Origin: Propionispora hippei DSM 15287
Lineage (GTDB): Bacteria > Bacillota > Negativicutes > Propionisporales > Propionisporaceae
DNA length: 37,468 nt
Assembly: GCF_900141835.1 (NCBI RefSeq)
Contig: NZ_FQZD01000037.1
Span: 1-37,468 of the forward strand
Reading direction: 5' to 3'
Below are positions 23,239 to 32,797 of this stretch, one piece after another. How positions within the stretch are numbered: the first letter of the stretch is position 1; each line of letters opens with the position of its first letter. The translations under genes and the position numbers were made by a program. The notes beneath the pieces were generated by a model, which saw nothing but the letters and a program-made list of their open reading frames with translations, was not told the DNA's origin and did no database searches.

Positions 23239-23565
23239 ATGATGAGGTGGAAACGGGCCCTCTTGCTGTTAGCCGGCATTTGTATCCTTAGCGCAGCGGT
23301 GCTGTCAGGCTATGTCTATTATGCCCCGTTCAGTGTAATGCCGCCCCAGAACAAACCGGATCAGGCGCCACAGAAGGTTTACGACTACTACATGATCATT
23401 GACGAAGCCAACGAAACAACCCTAATGTATATCCCATTGGTCGCTCATGTCGGCGATGAGGTCCTCTCTGAGGACAATAAACTCTACGAAATTGTCCGAA
23501 TTGAAGAAAACCGGGCCTATGCCCGGTTTGTCAGAGATATAAATATTGAAAAATACAAAGAATAA
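23239..23565 (+). CDS. Small membrane protein sharing the SpoIIP-like N-terminal domain
   Basis: A 108-aa protein with one N-terminal membrane segment (ALLLLAGICILSAAVLSGYV) and an extracytoplasmic domain. Residues about 48-95 (YYMIIDEANETTLMYIPLVA, then KLYEIVRIEENRAYARF) align with residues 29-75 of the upstream SpoIIP-like protein (YITVSDETGRLLFQTGLPLT, then CYEIIGLDGYNAQARR), with conserved Y-E-I and A-x-A-R. I know no name for it. ATG behind GGAGG, 11 bases after the stop of the hydrolase, so co-transcribed and probably a partner. The gene ends 10 bases from the convergent disA stop. Confidence 0.8.
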   Translation: MMRWKRALLLLAGICILSAAVLSGYVYYAPFSVMPPQNKPDQAPQKVYDYYMIIDEANETTLMYIPLVAHVGDEVLSEDNKLYEIVRIEENRAYARFVRDINIEKYKE

Positions 23566-23575
23566 TGTCCGGCTA

Positions 23576-24658
23576 TCATAGATAGCGTTCCAATACTACC
23601 TGATCCCGTACCCGCTTCAGGCCATCCTTAATGTTTTTAGCCCGGACCTCGCCGATCCCCTCTACACTATCCAGTTCACCGACACCGGCATTATAGATAC
23701 GGTGCAAGGTTTTAAAATGGAGAACCAGATTTTCGATAACATTAACCGGTAAACGGGGAAGCTTCCTCAGAATGCGATACCCCCGAGGCAACACTGGCAT
23801 ATCTACCGCCGCCGCCGTCACATGAAAACCCAATAACCGGCAAACAACTGTTGGCTCCAGGTCTTCCTCCGGCAAGGCCGCCAATTGTTCCCGGACTTCC
23901 CGATGGGCCGGCACATCACCATTGGCGGCATAGTCATGAATAAGCAGCAGTACCTCATCCTCTTCCGGACTTTTTTCCTCCAGCTGCATGGTGAGCAGCC
24001 GCCCGTCTTCACCTAATTCGATAATATCCCGCCTGATCCCACGGGCGATGCGTGCCACCTGTTCGCCTTTAATGATCAGACCGGCCACATCAGCCAGCGT
24101 AGTCATATCCTCAAATTCCAGGGCACTGAGCATGGTCAAACCCTTTTGAAAAACGGCCCGGTATTTTTCCAGTGTCTGCAGCGCCTGATTGGCCCGGTTC
24201 AAAATACTCGGACTATCCTTTAAAGTATAGCGCAAATTCCCCATGTATACGGTAATGATATTACGCCGCTGGGAAATGGCAATGACTAAGGCACCTGTCT
24301 GTTTGGCCACCCGTTCAGCCGTACGGTGGCGGGTCCCGGTCTCCGCGGTTGGGATGGAAGGATCAGGTATGAGCTGGGCATTGGCACACACAATTTTTTT
24401 TGCATCTGCCGATAACTGCAACGCACCGTCCATCTTGGCCAGTTCATAAAAACCGGCCGGCGTAAAATCGCAGTGCAGGTTAAACCCGCCGTCCACCAAC
24501 TTCATGACAGGCGGACTGTCACCAATCAGCACCAAGGCCCCCATTTTAGCCCGCAACACATTCTCCAGGCCATCCCGCAATAATGTTCCTGGCGCCAGAG
24601 ATTTCAACGCTTTAATAAACCGGTCATTCCAGAGATCTTCCTCCCGGACCTTTGTCAT
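23576..24658 (-). CDS. disA: DNA integrity scanning protein DisA (diadenylate cyclase)
   Basis: Makes c-di-AMP from two ATP while scanning DNA for branched structures. The DAC domain has both key motifs, DGA (77-79) and RHR (110-112, in TGTRHRTAERVA), followed by the linker and the C-terminal helix-hairpin-helix DNA-binding part (VEGIGEVRAKNIKDGLKRVR). 360 aa, normal. It follows radA on the same strand by 74 bases, as in Bacillus, where RadA and DisA work together. Its 3' end is convergent with the small gene at 23239. Confidence 0.97.
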   Translation of the reverse strand: MTKVREEDLWNDRFIKALKSLAPGTLLRDGLENVLRAKMGALVLIGDSPPVMKLVDGGFNLHCDFTPAGFYELAKMDGALQLSADAKKIVCANAQLIPDPSIPTAETGTRHRTAERVAKQTGALVIAISQRRNIITVYMGNLRYTLKDSPSILNRANQALQTLEKYRAVFQKGLTMLSALEFEDMTTLADVAGLIIKGEQVARIARGIRRDIIELGEDGRLLTMQLEEKSPEEDEVLLLIHDYAANGDVPAHREVREQLAALPEEDLEPTVVCRLLGFHVTAAAVDMPVLPRGYRILRKLPRLPVNVIENLVLHFKTLHRIYNAGVGELDSVEGIGEVRAKNIKDGLKRVRDQVVLERYL

Positions 24659-24732
24659 ACCTGCACACGCCCCTCTGTTTTAACCCAAATAAGGATTGTT
24701 GCTTACCTTAGCTTACCTAGTTGCCTTCCGTT

Positions 24733-26109
24733 TTAGCGAAGCGCAGCGGCTAAGCCTTCCGCCACCGTTTCCACGCCGATAATATCAATATCGACTGCCG
24801 GCAGCCCCTTTAGATTATTCTTCGGCACAATAATATGCTTAAATCCCATTCGTTCCGACTCACGAATCCGGGCTTCAATCTGTGTAATCGCCCGTACTTC
24901 ACCGGCCAGCCCCACTTCCCCTAACACAACCGTACTGTCCAGCGTCTTGCGATTGTGAAAGCTGGAGGCCAACGCCACAATAATTCCCAGATCGGCCGCC
25001 GGTTCGTCAATCTTGATACTTCCAGCCACCTTTACATACACATCGGAAGTGCCCAAAAGCATGCCGATGCGTTTTTCCAATACCGCTAACAAAAGCTGAA
25101 TCCGTTTGATATCAATACAGTCGGAGGTACGGCGCGGCGGCATAAAGGGCGAGGCACTGACCAGCGCCTGTACTTCCACCAGCAGCGGTCGTGTTCCCTC
25201 CACCGTGGGTACGACAATGCTACCCGGCACATCCATCGGCCGCTCGGATAAAAAGATTTTAGAGGCATCGGGCACATCAATCAGGCCTTCGTTTCTCATC
25301 TCAAACAAACCGATTTCATTGGTGCTGCCAAAACGGTTTTTCACCGCCCGCAGCACCCGGTACTGAGCGTTGCGGTCTCCTTCAAAATACAGTACGGTGT
25401 CCACAATATGCTCCAGTGTCCGCGGTCCGGCCATGGTCCCGTCTTTCAAGACATGACCCACCAAAAAAACAGCCACTGAATGCAGTTTGGCCAGCCTTAG
25501 CAATTGGGCGGCACATTCCCGCACCTGGCTGATGCTGCCTGGCGCACTTTGGATATCCGGCCGGCATACCGTTTGGATCGAATCAATAACCAATAAGCTG
25601 GGTTTGAGCTTCAGCACCTGCTGCTCAATCAATTCCAGATTGGTTTCACTTAACACATATAATGTATTCTCGATAGCGCTCAGCCGGTTGGCCCTAAGCC
25701 GCACCTGGCGGGTACTTTCCTCACCGGTTACATATAAAACAGGACTACCATGCTCGGCTACCCTGGCACACACCTTTATGGTCAGGCTGGATTTACCGAT
25801 GCCAGGGTCCCCGACAATCAAGCTGAGTGAGCCTGGCAGCACACCACCGCCCAAAACCCGGTCCAATTCCAGTGAGCCGGTTTTAAACCGCGGCGCCTCG
25901 TCAATATCCACTTCGGCAATCGGAATAGCCGCCTGCCCGCTGGACAATCCCATAACCAAGCCGCCCTGATCGGTCGTATGGGCGGCCACCGGTTCCTCCA
26001 CCATGGTATTCCAGGCGCCGCAGCCCGGACAGCGTCCCAGCCATTTGGAAGCTTCCGTACCGCACTCCTGACAGAAAAAAGCGGTTTTTCGTTTATTTAT
26101 TTTAGACAT
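24733..26109 (-). CDS. radA: DNA repair protein RadA
   Basis: A RecA-like ATPase that promotes branch migration in recombination repair. In order: a four-Cys zinc finger (CQECGTEASKWLGRCPGCGAW is seen as two CxxC pairs), Walker A (GDPGIGKSS, about 100), Walker B (LLVIDSIQT), the RadA-specific KNRFGSTNEIG motif and a Lon-protease-like C-terminal domain. 458 aa, normal. ATG behind GGGAG. It follows clpC, but a strong terminator lies 28-68 bases upstream of its start, so it needs read-through or its own promoter. Confidence 0.97.
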   Translation of the reverse strand: MSKINKRKTAFFCQECGTEASKWLGRCPGCGAWNTMVEEPVAAHTTDQGGLVMGLSSGQAAIPIAEVDIDEAPRFKTGSLELDRVLGGGVLPGSLSLIVGDPGIGKSSLTIKVCARVAEHGSPVLYVTGEESTRQVRLRANRLSAIENTLYVLSETNLELIEQQVLKLKPSLLVIDSIQTVCRPDIQSAPGSISQVRECAAQLLRLAKLHSVAVFLVGHVLKDGTMAGPRTLEHIVDTVLYFEGDRNAQYRVLRAVKNRFGSTNEIGLFEMRNEGLIDVPDASKIFLSERPMDVPGSIVVPTVEGTRPLLVEVQALVSASPFMPPRRTSDCIDIKRIQLLLAVLEKRIGMLLGTSDVYVKVAGSIKIDEPAADLGIIVALASSFHNRKTLDSTVVLGEVGLAGEVRAITQIEARIRESERMGFKHIIVPKNNLKGLPAVDIDIIGVETVAEGLAAALR

Positions 26110-26129
26110 ATGCTACGCTCCCTGCGCGG

Positions 26130-26177
26130 ATTATTAAAAAAGCACTTTGAAAAACTTACGTTCTCCAAAGTGCTTTT
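26130..26177 (-). terminator. Terminator between clpC and radA
   Basis: AAAAGCACTTTG and CAAAGTGCTTTT form 12 perfect pairs around a 16-base loop, followed on the minus strand by a run of T. It ends only about 20 bases before the radA start codon. Confidence 0.85.
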
Positions 26178-26234
26178 CGTGATATTTTCTGGTTATTCCT
26201 GCCGAAATCACAATTTGTCGAAAAAATCTCTTAC

Positions 26235-28682
26235 TTACCTTTTGCTGAAAGCAAGCCGATGATTATCGTCAACATCTACCAGAATTGTATCCCCGGCTTT
26301 CACTTCCTGCCGGAGCATCCGTTCGGCAATTTCATCTTCCACCATTTTCTGAATGGCCCGGCGCAAAGGACGGGCACCATAATCATGATCACTGCCCGCC
26401 TTGAGCAGCTCCTTTTTAGCCCGTTCGGTCACGTCCAGCTTAAGCTCGTTATCTTTCAGACGCTTTGCCATATCGTGCAGCATAATATCAACAATCCGGA
26501 TTAATTCCTGATCTGTTAAGCTGCTGAACACCAGAATTTCATCAATCCGGTTGATAAACTCCGGACGGAACACCCGTTTAGCTTCTTCCAGAACTCTGGC
26601 CTTGGCCTTTTCCTCGGCATCGTCGTCCCTGCCAGTGGTGACAAAGCCCAGCGGGGCAGATTCCTTTTTCAAATGCTTCGCTCCCAGGTTGGAGGTCATG
26701 ATAATCACGGTGTTTTTAAAATCCACCTTCCGTCCCTGGCTGTCGGTCAGATGCCCATCCTCCAGCACCTGCAGCAGCATATTGAACACATCATAATGGG
26801 CCTTTTCAATTTCATCCAGCAGCACCACGCTATAGGGTTTGCGGCGGACGGCATCGGTCAGTTGGCCGCCTTCTTCATAGCCGACATAGCCGGGCGGTGC
26901 GCCTACCAGGCGGGACACGGTGTGCTTTTCCATATATTCCGACATATCCAGACGGATCATGGCATTTTCATCGCCGAAAATCGCTTCCGCTAAAGCCCGG
27001 GCCAGTTCGGTTTTACCAACGCCGGTGGGCCCCAGGAAGATAAAAGAACCGATCGGGCGTTTAGGATCCTTTAATCCGGCACGAGCCCGGCGGATAGCCC
27101 GGGCCACTGCCTGAACAGCCGTCTGCTGACCAATTACCCGGCCGTGCAGCACCGACTCCAACTGCAGAAGCCGCTCCGATTCTTCTTGAGCCAGTTTTTT
27201 GACAGGCACACCTGTCCAGGTGGCCACCACATGGGCAATATCATCGGCCGTCACAACAATCCGTTCACTGCCCCGCTGCTTCCAGGCCTTTTGCTTTTCC
27301 TCCAGTGATGCCCGCAGACGCTGCTCCTCATCGCGCAATTTAGCAGCCTGTTCAAATTCCTGGGCCGCAATGGCCGCCTCTTTTTCCGCCTGCAGCTTTT
27401 CCAGGGCCTTTTCAATTCCTTTTACGTCAGGTGGCATTGAGGCCGCTTGCAGTCGCACTCTTGACGCAGCCTCATCCATCAAATCAATGGCCTTGTCCGG
27501 CAGGAAGCGGTCGGCAATATAGCGATGAGACAGATTGACCGCCGCCGCAATGGCTTCATCGGTAATCTGGGCCCGGTGAAAGGCCTCATACTTATCCCTG
27601 ATGCCTGAGAGGATTCTAATAGCATCCTCCACGTTAGGTTCTCCTACCATGATGGGCTGGAAGCGGCGTTCCAAGGCTGCATCCTTTTCAATATGCTTCT
27701 TATATTCATCCAGCGTAGTGGCGCCAATAGCTTGCAATTCCCCTCTGGCCAGGGCCGGCTTTAAAATATTGGCGGCATCAATAGCTCCCTCGGCCGCTCC
27801 GGCACCAATCAGGGTATGCAGCTCATCAATAAACAGGATGATGTCGCCGTGGGCACGAATTTCTTCCATGACCTTTTTCAGCCGCTCTTCAAACTCACCC
27901 CGGTATTTCGAACCGGCTACCATGGAAGCGATACTAAGGGATACGACCCGTTTATCCCTTAGTATTTCCGGTACCCGCCCTTCGACAATACGTTGGGCCA
28001 GCCCTTCGGCAATGGCTGTCTTGCCAACGCCGGGTTCACCGATGAGCACAGGATTATTTTTGGTACGCCGGCTTAAAATCTGGATAACCCGTTCGATTTC
28101 CTGCTCCCGTCCGATGACCGGATCAATTTTCCCTTCCTGAGCCAGTTTATTTAAATCACGGCCAAATTCATTCAACGAAGGAGTAGGTGTTTGATTAGCG
28201 GCCGGACCGGCCGTATAGCCCTGTCCCGGTTGCGCCGCCTGACCGGTAGCGGCATTGCCGCCTAATAACTCCATGGTACGCTGCCTTACCAGATTGAGAT
28301 TGACATGCAGGCTGGCCAACACCTGTGCGGCCACGCCTTCCCCTTCCCGAATCAGGCCCAGCAAAATGTGTTCGGTCCCGACATAGCTATGTCCTAACTG
28401 AACGGCTTCATCCACCGCCAGTTCCAGCGCCTTTTTTATCCGCGGTGTATAGGCAATCTCCGTAGCCCCTTCGCCGCGGCCAATAATTGCCTCTACCTGT
28501 TTTCTCACCGTATCCAGGTTTATGTTGAGCGAGGACAGTGCTTTTGCCGCCACGCCTTCTCCTTCATGAATGAGCCCCAGCAGCAAGTGCTCGGTGCCAA
28601 TATAGTTATGCCCCAGCCGAATAGCTTCCTGCTGCGCCAAATTCAATACCCGCTGGGCCCGTTCCGTAAATCTATCAAACAT
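26235..28682 (-). CDS. clpC: ATP-dependent Clp protease ATPase subunit ClpC
   Basis: A Hsp100 unfoldase that feeds ClpP and, with McsA/McsB, degrades arginine-phosphorylated proteins. 815 aa: two Clp-N repeats (1-145; [19 protein letters not shown] and [19 protein letters not shown]), AAA1 with Walker [16 protein letters not shown], a middle UVR-like coiled coil ([20 protein letters not shown]), AAA2 with Walker [16 protein letters not shown] and a D2 C-terminal part. The linker after Clp-N is Gly/Gln/Pro-rich. Start overlaps the mcsB stop by eight bases. Fourth gene of the ctsR operon. Confidence 0.97.
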   Translation of the reverse strand: MFDRFTERAQRVLNLAQQEAIRLGHNYIGTEHLLLGLIHEGEGVAAKALSSLNINLDTVRKQVEAIIGRGEGATEIAYTPRIKKALELAVDEAVQLGHSYVGTEHILLGLIREGEGVAAQVLASLHVNLNLVRQRTMELLGGNAATGQAAQPGQGYTAGPAANQTPTPSLNEFGRDLNKLAQEGKIDPVIGREQEIERVIQILSRRTKNNPVLIGEPGVGKTAIAEGLAQRIVEGRVPEILRDKRVVSLSIASMVAGSKYRGEFEERLKKVMEEIRAHGDIILFIDELHTLIGAGAAEGAIDAANILKPALARGELQAIGATTLDEYKKHIEKDAALERRFQPIMVGEPNVEDAIRILSGIRDKYEAFHRAQITDEAIAAAVNLSHRYIADRFLPDKAIDLMDEAASRVRLQAASMPPDVKGIEKALEKLQAEKEAAIAAQEFEQAAKLRDEEQRLRASLEEKQKAWKQRGSERIVVTADDIAHVVATWTGVPVKKLAQEESERLLQLESVLHGRVIGQQTAVQAVARAIRRARAGLKDPKRPIGSFIFLGPTGVGKTELARALAEAIFGDENAMIRLDMSEYMEKHTVSRLVGAPPGYVGYEEGGQLTDAVRRKPYSVVLLDEIEKAHYDVFNMLLQVLEDGHLTDSQGRKVDFKNTVIIMTSNLGAKHLKKESAPLGFVTTGRDDDAEEKAKARVLEEAKRVFRPEFINRIDEILVFSSLTDQELIRIVDIMLHDMAKRLKDNELKLDVTERAKKELLKAGSDHDYGARPLRRAIQKMVEDEIAERMLRQEVKAGDTILVDVDDNHRLAFSKR

Positions 28683-29751
28683 ATTTATCCACCTCTCTCA
28701 AACGTTTTCTTATAATTTTGGCCCGTAGTTGATCGCGATGCTCACTGTGAAGGCCTCTATTCATGGCCAACTTCTGCAAAAAGTTAGGCCGCGTAGTTAC
28801 CAGTAGCTCATTAAAGATATTATCCGGAACATCGGTTACAATACCCATATCAATTCCCAGCCGCACCTCGCTCAACATAGTCAGCGCCTCCTGTCCGGTT
28901 ATGCTGCGGGCATAACGCAAAATACCAAAGGACCGCCAGATCCGGTCGGACAAAGTATCCTTGGATTCCGCTAACAGGAGCTGCCGGGCTTTTCGCTCCT
29001 GCTCAACAATTTGGCGTACCACGCTATTTAGATTGTCAATAATTTCATTCTCCGTATACCCTAAAGTCAATTGATTGGAAATCTGAAACACATTGCCAAC
29101 GGCCTCTGTTCCTTCGCCGTAAAAGCCGCGTACCGCCAGTCCAATCTGCGTGGCGGCTCCAATAACCCGGTTGATTTGCCGCGTAATTACCAGGACCGGA
29201 AGATGAAGCATTACCGAAGCTCTGAGGCCTGTTCCCAGATTAGTCGGACAGGCCGTCAGATAGCCCATTTGCTCATTAAACCCGAAGCTGTGCTTTGCCT
29301 CCAGACTGTCATCCACCCGGTTTGCCAGTTCCAAGGCTTCCCTTAGTTCCAGGCCTGCCGTCATACACTGAATACGTAAGTGATCTTCCTCGTTAATCAT
29401 AATACTTACGGAAGCGTCTTCCGCTGCCAAGAGTGCTCTGTGCTGTACCTCCTGCACATGCTGGGGACTGATAATATGTTTCTCCACCAAAACATACCGA
29501 TCGAGCGGCGAAAGTTCCTCCATATCGGCATAAATATACTCGTGTTGGGTTGCTTTCTTTAAATCCTCCATCGACCCGGCAATTTCCTTGGCCACGACAG
29601 CCAAATCCTCATCACTGGCCCGGTTCGGAAAGGGGATGCCCTCCAGATTACGGGCCAGGCGTACCCGGCTGGAAAGAACAATATCCGCTTCCTTGCCGCC
29701 CCCCAACATCCAGGGATTCATTGATTCGTTCAGCAAGCTTTCTATTGACAT
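28675..29751 (-). CDS. mcsB: Protein-arginine kinase McsB
   Basis: Phosphorylates arginine residues of proteins, including CtsR, marking them for ClpCP. It is a phosphagen-kinase-fold protein (358 aa): [29 protein letters not shown] (acidic substrate residues), [16 protein letters not shown] with the active-site Cys, and [15 protein letters not shown]. The C-terminal helical dimerisation part is complete. It starts 15 bases after mcsA and overlaps clpC, so the three are co-translated. Confidence 0.97.
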   Translation of the reverse strand: MSIESLLNESMNPWMLGGGKEADIVLSSRVRLARNLEGIPFPNRASDEDLAVVAKEIAGSMEDLKKATQHEYIYADMEELSPLDRYVLVEKHIISPQHVQEVQHRALLAAEDASVSIMINEEDHLRIQCMTAGLELREALELANRVDDSLEAKHSFGFNEQMGYLTACPTNLGTGLRASVMLHLPVLVITRQINRVIGAATQIGLAVRGFYGEGTEAVGNVFQISNQLTLGYTENEIIDNLNSVVRQIVEQERKARQLLLAESKDTLSDRIWRSFGILRYARSITGQEALTMLSEVRLGIDMGIVTDVPDNIFNELLVTTRPNFLQKLAMNRGLHSEHRDQLRAKIIRKRLREVDKYV

Positions 29752-29766
29752 ATTTCTTTCCCTCCC

Positions 29767-30300
29767 CTATTCCTGCTCTTTGCTATGTTCACTAATCATC
29801 TTTTCAATACTTCTCACTTCATCGCGCACCTTGGCCGCCAGTTCATATTCCTCCCGGCTGATATGCCGCTCCAATTCTTGCTTCAGGCGTTTTAGCCGCT
29901 GCTTGGTTTCCAAAAGGCCACCCGTCCGTCGCGGCACCTTTCCAGTATGAGCACTGGACCCATGAATGCGCCTGAGTAGCGGTTCCAGTCTTTCGCCAAA
30001 GATCGAATAACAAACACTGCAGCCGATTTTTCCGCTGCGGCTGAATTCACTGTAGGTCATGCCGCAATTGCTGCAGGCTATCTCGGTCTTAGCCTGTGGT
30101 GCCTCAACAAAGCCGTAATTAAACATTCCTTTCAGAAAATCCTGAACCGAAAACTTATTATCCACCGAAAAGCCAGCCAAGCTCATTTCGCCCGATTCCT
30201 GGGCACATTCATTGCATAAATGGCTTTCTACCTTGCTGTTATTAATGATTTTAGTAATGTGTACCGTTGCCGAGCGCTTTTTGCAGTTATCACATAACAT
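29767..30300 (-). CDS. mcsA: McsA, activator of McsB
   Basis: A 177-aa zinc protein that activates the arginine kinase McsB. Four CxxC pairs are visible (CDNC, CNEC, CSNC, CSVC) and a C-terminal UVR motif (LERHISREEYELAAKVRDEV) as in UvrB/ClpC. Start ATG at 30300; it is the second gene of the ctsR-mcsA-mcsB-clpC operon, 48 bases after ctsR. Confidence 0.95.
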   Translation of the reverse strand: MLCDNCKKRSATVHITKIINNSKVESHLCNECAQESGEMSLAGFSVDNKFSVQDFLKGMFNYGFVEAPQAKTEIACSNCGMTYSEFSRSGKIGCSVCYSIFGERLEPLLRRIHGSSAHTGKVPRRTGGLLETKQRLKRLKQELERHISREEYELAAKVRDEVRSIEKMISEHSKEQE

Positions 30301-30348
30301 GAACCGTTCCCCCCTATGAATACTCCCTAGAAAACCGCTGATTTAATA

Positions 30349-30792
30349 TCAGTGATTTCCCAGTGTTATAAAAATCATCCGTAATAACGGAACCCGCCGA
30401 TCCGGCACAACAAAATCGTACAGCATAGCACAGTACTGCGTAATCAGGGCCGCCTCCCTGGCGCTTATCAGATTGTGGGACTGCCAATATTCCACAATCG
30501 CTAAAATATCGTCCAGCGGCGTATCCTCATCAATTTCAGCAGCTACCTTTTCATAAAGAGTGGTCGGGGCAACAAGCCGGGCAATACGGATAAAGCCGCC
30601 CAGACCACGCCGTGATTCGACGATAAACCCCTTTTCCGTGGTGAAACGCGTACTCAGTACATAACTGATCTGCGAGGGGGCACATTCTATTTCATCAGCA
30701 AGTTCGTTACGTTTCAAAATCACAATATCACTGTTTTCTGCCGATAAGCGGCGCAAAATAAATTGCTCAATGATATCAGCCAGATTGCTCAA
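30349..30792 (-). CDS. ctsR: Heat-shock repressor CtsR
   Basis: The class III heat-shock repressor that represses clp genes and its own operon until inactivated by heat or by McsB. The N-terminal winged helix (ADIIEQFILRRLSA, ELADEIECAPSQISYVLSTR, RRGLGGFIRI with the glycine-rich wing) and C-terminal dimer domain are present; 147 aa. Start TTG at 30792, eight bases behind GGAGG. Directly downstream of a promoter carrying four CtsR-type heptads, so it is autoregulated. Confidence 0.96.
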   Translation of the reverse strand: MSNLADIIEQFILRRLSAENSDIVILKRNELADEIECAPSQISYVLSTRFTTEKGFIVESRRGLGGFIRIARLVAPTTLYEKVAAEIDEDTPLDDILAIVEYWQSHNLISAREAALITQYCAMLYDFVVPDRRVPLLRMIFITLGNH

Positions 30793-30818
30793 AAGCTTCC
30801 CCTCCTTACTTCAGCTTT

Positions 30819-30856
30819 TTTGACTATTTGACTTTATTATATTTGACTATTTGACT
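30819..30856 (-). promoter_or_regulatory. CtsR operator: four heptads around the -10 box
   Basis: Four copies of TTTGACT (minus strand AGTCAAA, the CtsR half-site) at 30819-30825, 30827-30833, 30842-30848 and 30850-30856. Each pair is separated by one base, giving an 8-bp period; the Bacillus consensus has a three-base spacer (RGTCAAA-NAN-RGTCAAA). The two pairs flank the -10 hexamer. Confidence 0.85.
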
Positions 30857-30864
30857 TTTTGCAA
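30836..30864 (-). promoter_or_regulatory. Sigma-A promoter of the ctsR operon
   Basis: TTGCAA (30859-30864), 17-nt spacer, perfect TATAAT (30836-30841) on the minus strand. The spacer contains two CtsR heptads and two more follow the -10, so bound repressor would block polymerase directly. Confidence 0.82.
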
Positions 30865-31022
30865 TAGCCCTTACTACTTTATATATCCATTTTATAGTAA
30901 AATTACAACCACTACGCCCCGCTTTCCTGCTTTTGCTATTATTTTCATCCCGCTGTAATGCCCGGCTGGTTTGCAGAAGCATCTAACGGCATACACCTGC
31001 TGCTATGCTAAGGTTCAGACAT

Positions 31023-31059
31023 AACAAAAGGATGGTGCCCATAACACCATCCTTTTGTT
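31023..31059. terminator. Terminator of the rlmI-like gene
   Basis: Fifteen perfect pairs (AACAAAAGGATGGTG with CACCATCCTTTTGTT) around seven bases. It lies 21 bases past the stop of the methyltransferase gene, between it and the ctsR promoter region (30793-31022, no gene). Confidence 0.85.
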
Positions 31060-31079
31060 CCATATGCTACTCCTAAGTC

Positions 31080-32279
31080 TTAGAAAACCTGAACGACTAA
31101 GAATTTCAGATATTCCGTTTCCGCCGCCGACGGTAATATCGGATGATCTTTCGCCTGCGTCCGGTATTCGACCTGGCGGATGACACGTCTGGCATCCCTG
31201 GCCGCATCGGCCACAATCGCCTGGAAAAGGTCGCGGCCCATATGGAAGGAGCAGGAACAGGTAACCAGGAAGCCACCGGGGCGTACCATCTTTAACCCCC
31301 GCAAATTAATTTCCTTATAGCCCCGTGCCGCGCCTTCCAGCGCATGGCGGCTTTTGGTAAAGGCCGGCGGGTCCAGAATAACCACATCAAATTGCCGCTG
31401 TTCCTCCGCCATAGACCGCAGCGCGTCAAAAGCATTAGCCACTTGAAAATCGCAAACCGCTGCTACTCCGTTTAGTTCGGCATTTTTCCTGGCCAATTCA
31501 ATGGCCTCGGCCGATATGTCAATCGAGGTAATTTTCTTCGCCCCATACAACGCGGCATGAACAGCAAATGAACCGGTATGACAGAAGCAGTCGAGAACCT
31601 CCGCACCGCGGATAAAAGGCTTTAAAAACATCCGGTTTTCTCGCTGATCGTAGAAAAATCCTGTTTTCTGCCCTTCTTTAATATCGGCATAAAAGGGTAT
31701 GCCATTTTCCAGTACTTTAATCTCTGTCGGAAAGTCGCCTTTTAAATAGCCCTTTACCTCCGGCAGCCCTTCCAACCGGCGAACCGGCACATCATTGCGT
31801 TCGTAAATCCCCTCCGGCTGAAACAGCTCCTCCAGCACCGAGACAATCGTAGCTTTATGTACATCAATGCCTAAGGCCAGCGTCTGAATGACCATATAGG
31901 GACCGAATTTATCGACAATAAGCGCCGGCAGAAAATCGGCCTCGCCATACACCAGGCGGCAATATTCCGGCTCGCTGATAAAAGTCTGACGGTATTTCCA
32001 TGCCGTCTGAATACGTTTTTTGAAAAACTCCCGGTCAATCGGTTCCTGTTCCCGGCTGAGAAGCCGGACAATAATCTGGGACCGGGGATTGATATAGCCG
32101 CGGCCAATAAATTTTTGTCGGAAATTATAGACATCAACAATATCGCCCGGCTCAAATTCACCGTCAATATAGTCAAGTTCACTTTGGTACACCCACGGAT
32201 GACCACTTTCCACCCTGTGTTGCGCGCCCTTTCGCAAAAATACGCTCGTAGTAACCTGCATTGCTTCTATTTTCCTCAT
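31080..32279 (-). CDS. RlmI-like 23S rRNA methyltransferase (PUA + Rossmann)
   Basis: A class I SAM-dependent methyltransferase of the RlmI/YccW type (m5C in 23S rRNA in E. coli). It has an N-terminal PUA domain (FLRKGAQHRVESGHPWVYQS, FEPGDIVDVYN), then the methyltransferase core: GQKTGFFYDQRENRMFL, VLDCFCHTGSFAVHAA (SAM loop), FDVVILDPPAFTKS (catalytic region) and FLVTCSCSFHM with Cys. About 400 aa. I use the ATG at 32279, whose ATGA overlaps the stop of the gene upstream; an ATG at 32261 is the other candidate. Coupled to that small membrane protein. Confidence 0.92.
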   Translation of the reverse strand: MRKIEAMQVTTSVFLRKGAQHRVESGHPWVYQSELDYIDGEFEPGDIVDVYNFRQKFIGRGYINPRSQIIVRLLSREQEPIDREFFKKRIQTAWKYRQTFISEPEYCRLVYGEADFLPALIVDKFGPYMVIQTLALGIDVHKATIVSVLEELFQPEGIYERNDVPVRRLEGLPEVKGYLKGDFPTEIKVLENGIPFYADIKEGQKTGFFYDQRENRMFLKPFIRGAEVLDCFCHTGSFAVHAALYGAKKITSIDISAEAIELARKNAELNGVAAVCDFQVANAFDALRSMAEEQRQFDVVILDPPAFTKSRHALEGAARGYKEINLRGLKMVRPGGFLVTCSCSFHMGRDLFQAIVADAARDARRVIRQVEYRTQAKDHPILPSAAETEYLKFLVVQVF

Positions 32280-32797
32280 TTCCTTTTTGTTTTCCACCAT
32301 TGATAAATCAGATATAATGCCGCCAGACTCATAAGTCCATAATTAACCCATTTAAATTCTCTAGCAAAATATTGCATTTCCCAGTACGATACCGGACTGT
32401 GTACTGCTGCCATAGATAAAGGATACAAATAAAAATTAGCATGGGCGGCATGGGTAAGGGAATCGATTAATACATGAGTCCCCCAGCCAATTACAAAAGC
32501 CTGAGCGTGACGAAGCACGGGCAAAAAGGTTAACGCCAGGCCGATCCCCCAAATAACCACTGAGTGAAAAAAAAGATCAATTTTAACTACCCATGGATAT
32601 AAAGGAAGCAGCGACATCATCATTGTCGGGTCCATATTAGTCAGCTCATTCCACTGTATCTGCCGGTTATACAGCAGAGCCACGATCAACCCCACATACA
32701 CATAATCAGGCAGCATAGACCCCAGAACATATTGCCACACTTTGGCCTGCTTCCGGGTAAAAAAATATATCCAAAAACCATGATGTAATGTAAACAT
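32276..32797 (-). CDS. Small polytopic membrane protein (YdjM-like?)
   Basis: A 173-aa protein with about four membrane segments (WQYVLGSMLPDYVYVGLIVA, WGIGLALTFLPVL, VIGWGTHVLIDSL, YGLMSLAALYLIY) and several His in or near them (LHHGFW, FFHSV, GTHVLIDSLTHAAH). The pattern recalls the YdjM/DUF457 family of membrane metal-dependent hydrolases, but I cannot confirm this. ATG at 32797 is behind GAAGG; the frame upstream to 32884 has no site. It overlaps the methyltransferase gene by four bases. Confidence 0.7.
   Translation of the reverse strand: MFTLHHGFWIYFFTRKQAKVWQYVLGSMLPDYVYVGLIVALLYNRQIQWNELTNMDPTMMMSLLPLYPWVVKIDLFFHSVVIWGIGLALTFLPVLRHAQAFVIGWGTHVLIDSLTHAAHANFYLYPLSMAAVHSPVSYWEMQYFAREFKWVNYGLMSLAALYLIYQWWKTKRK

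Noticed and set aside
26214..26222. TTTGTCGAA, a Spo0A-box match between clpC and radA
   Set aside because: A single short match in a terminator region without a promoter; likely chance.
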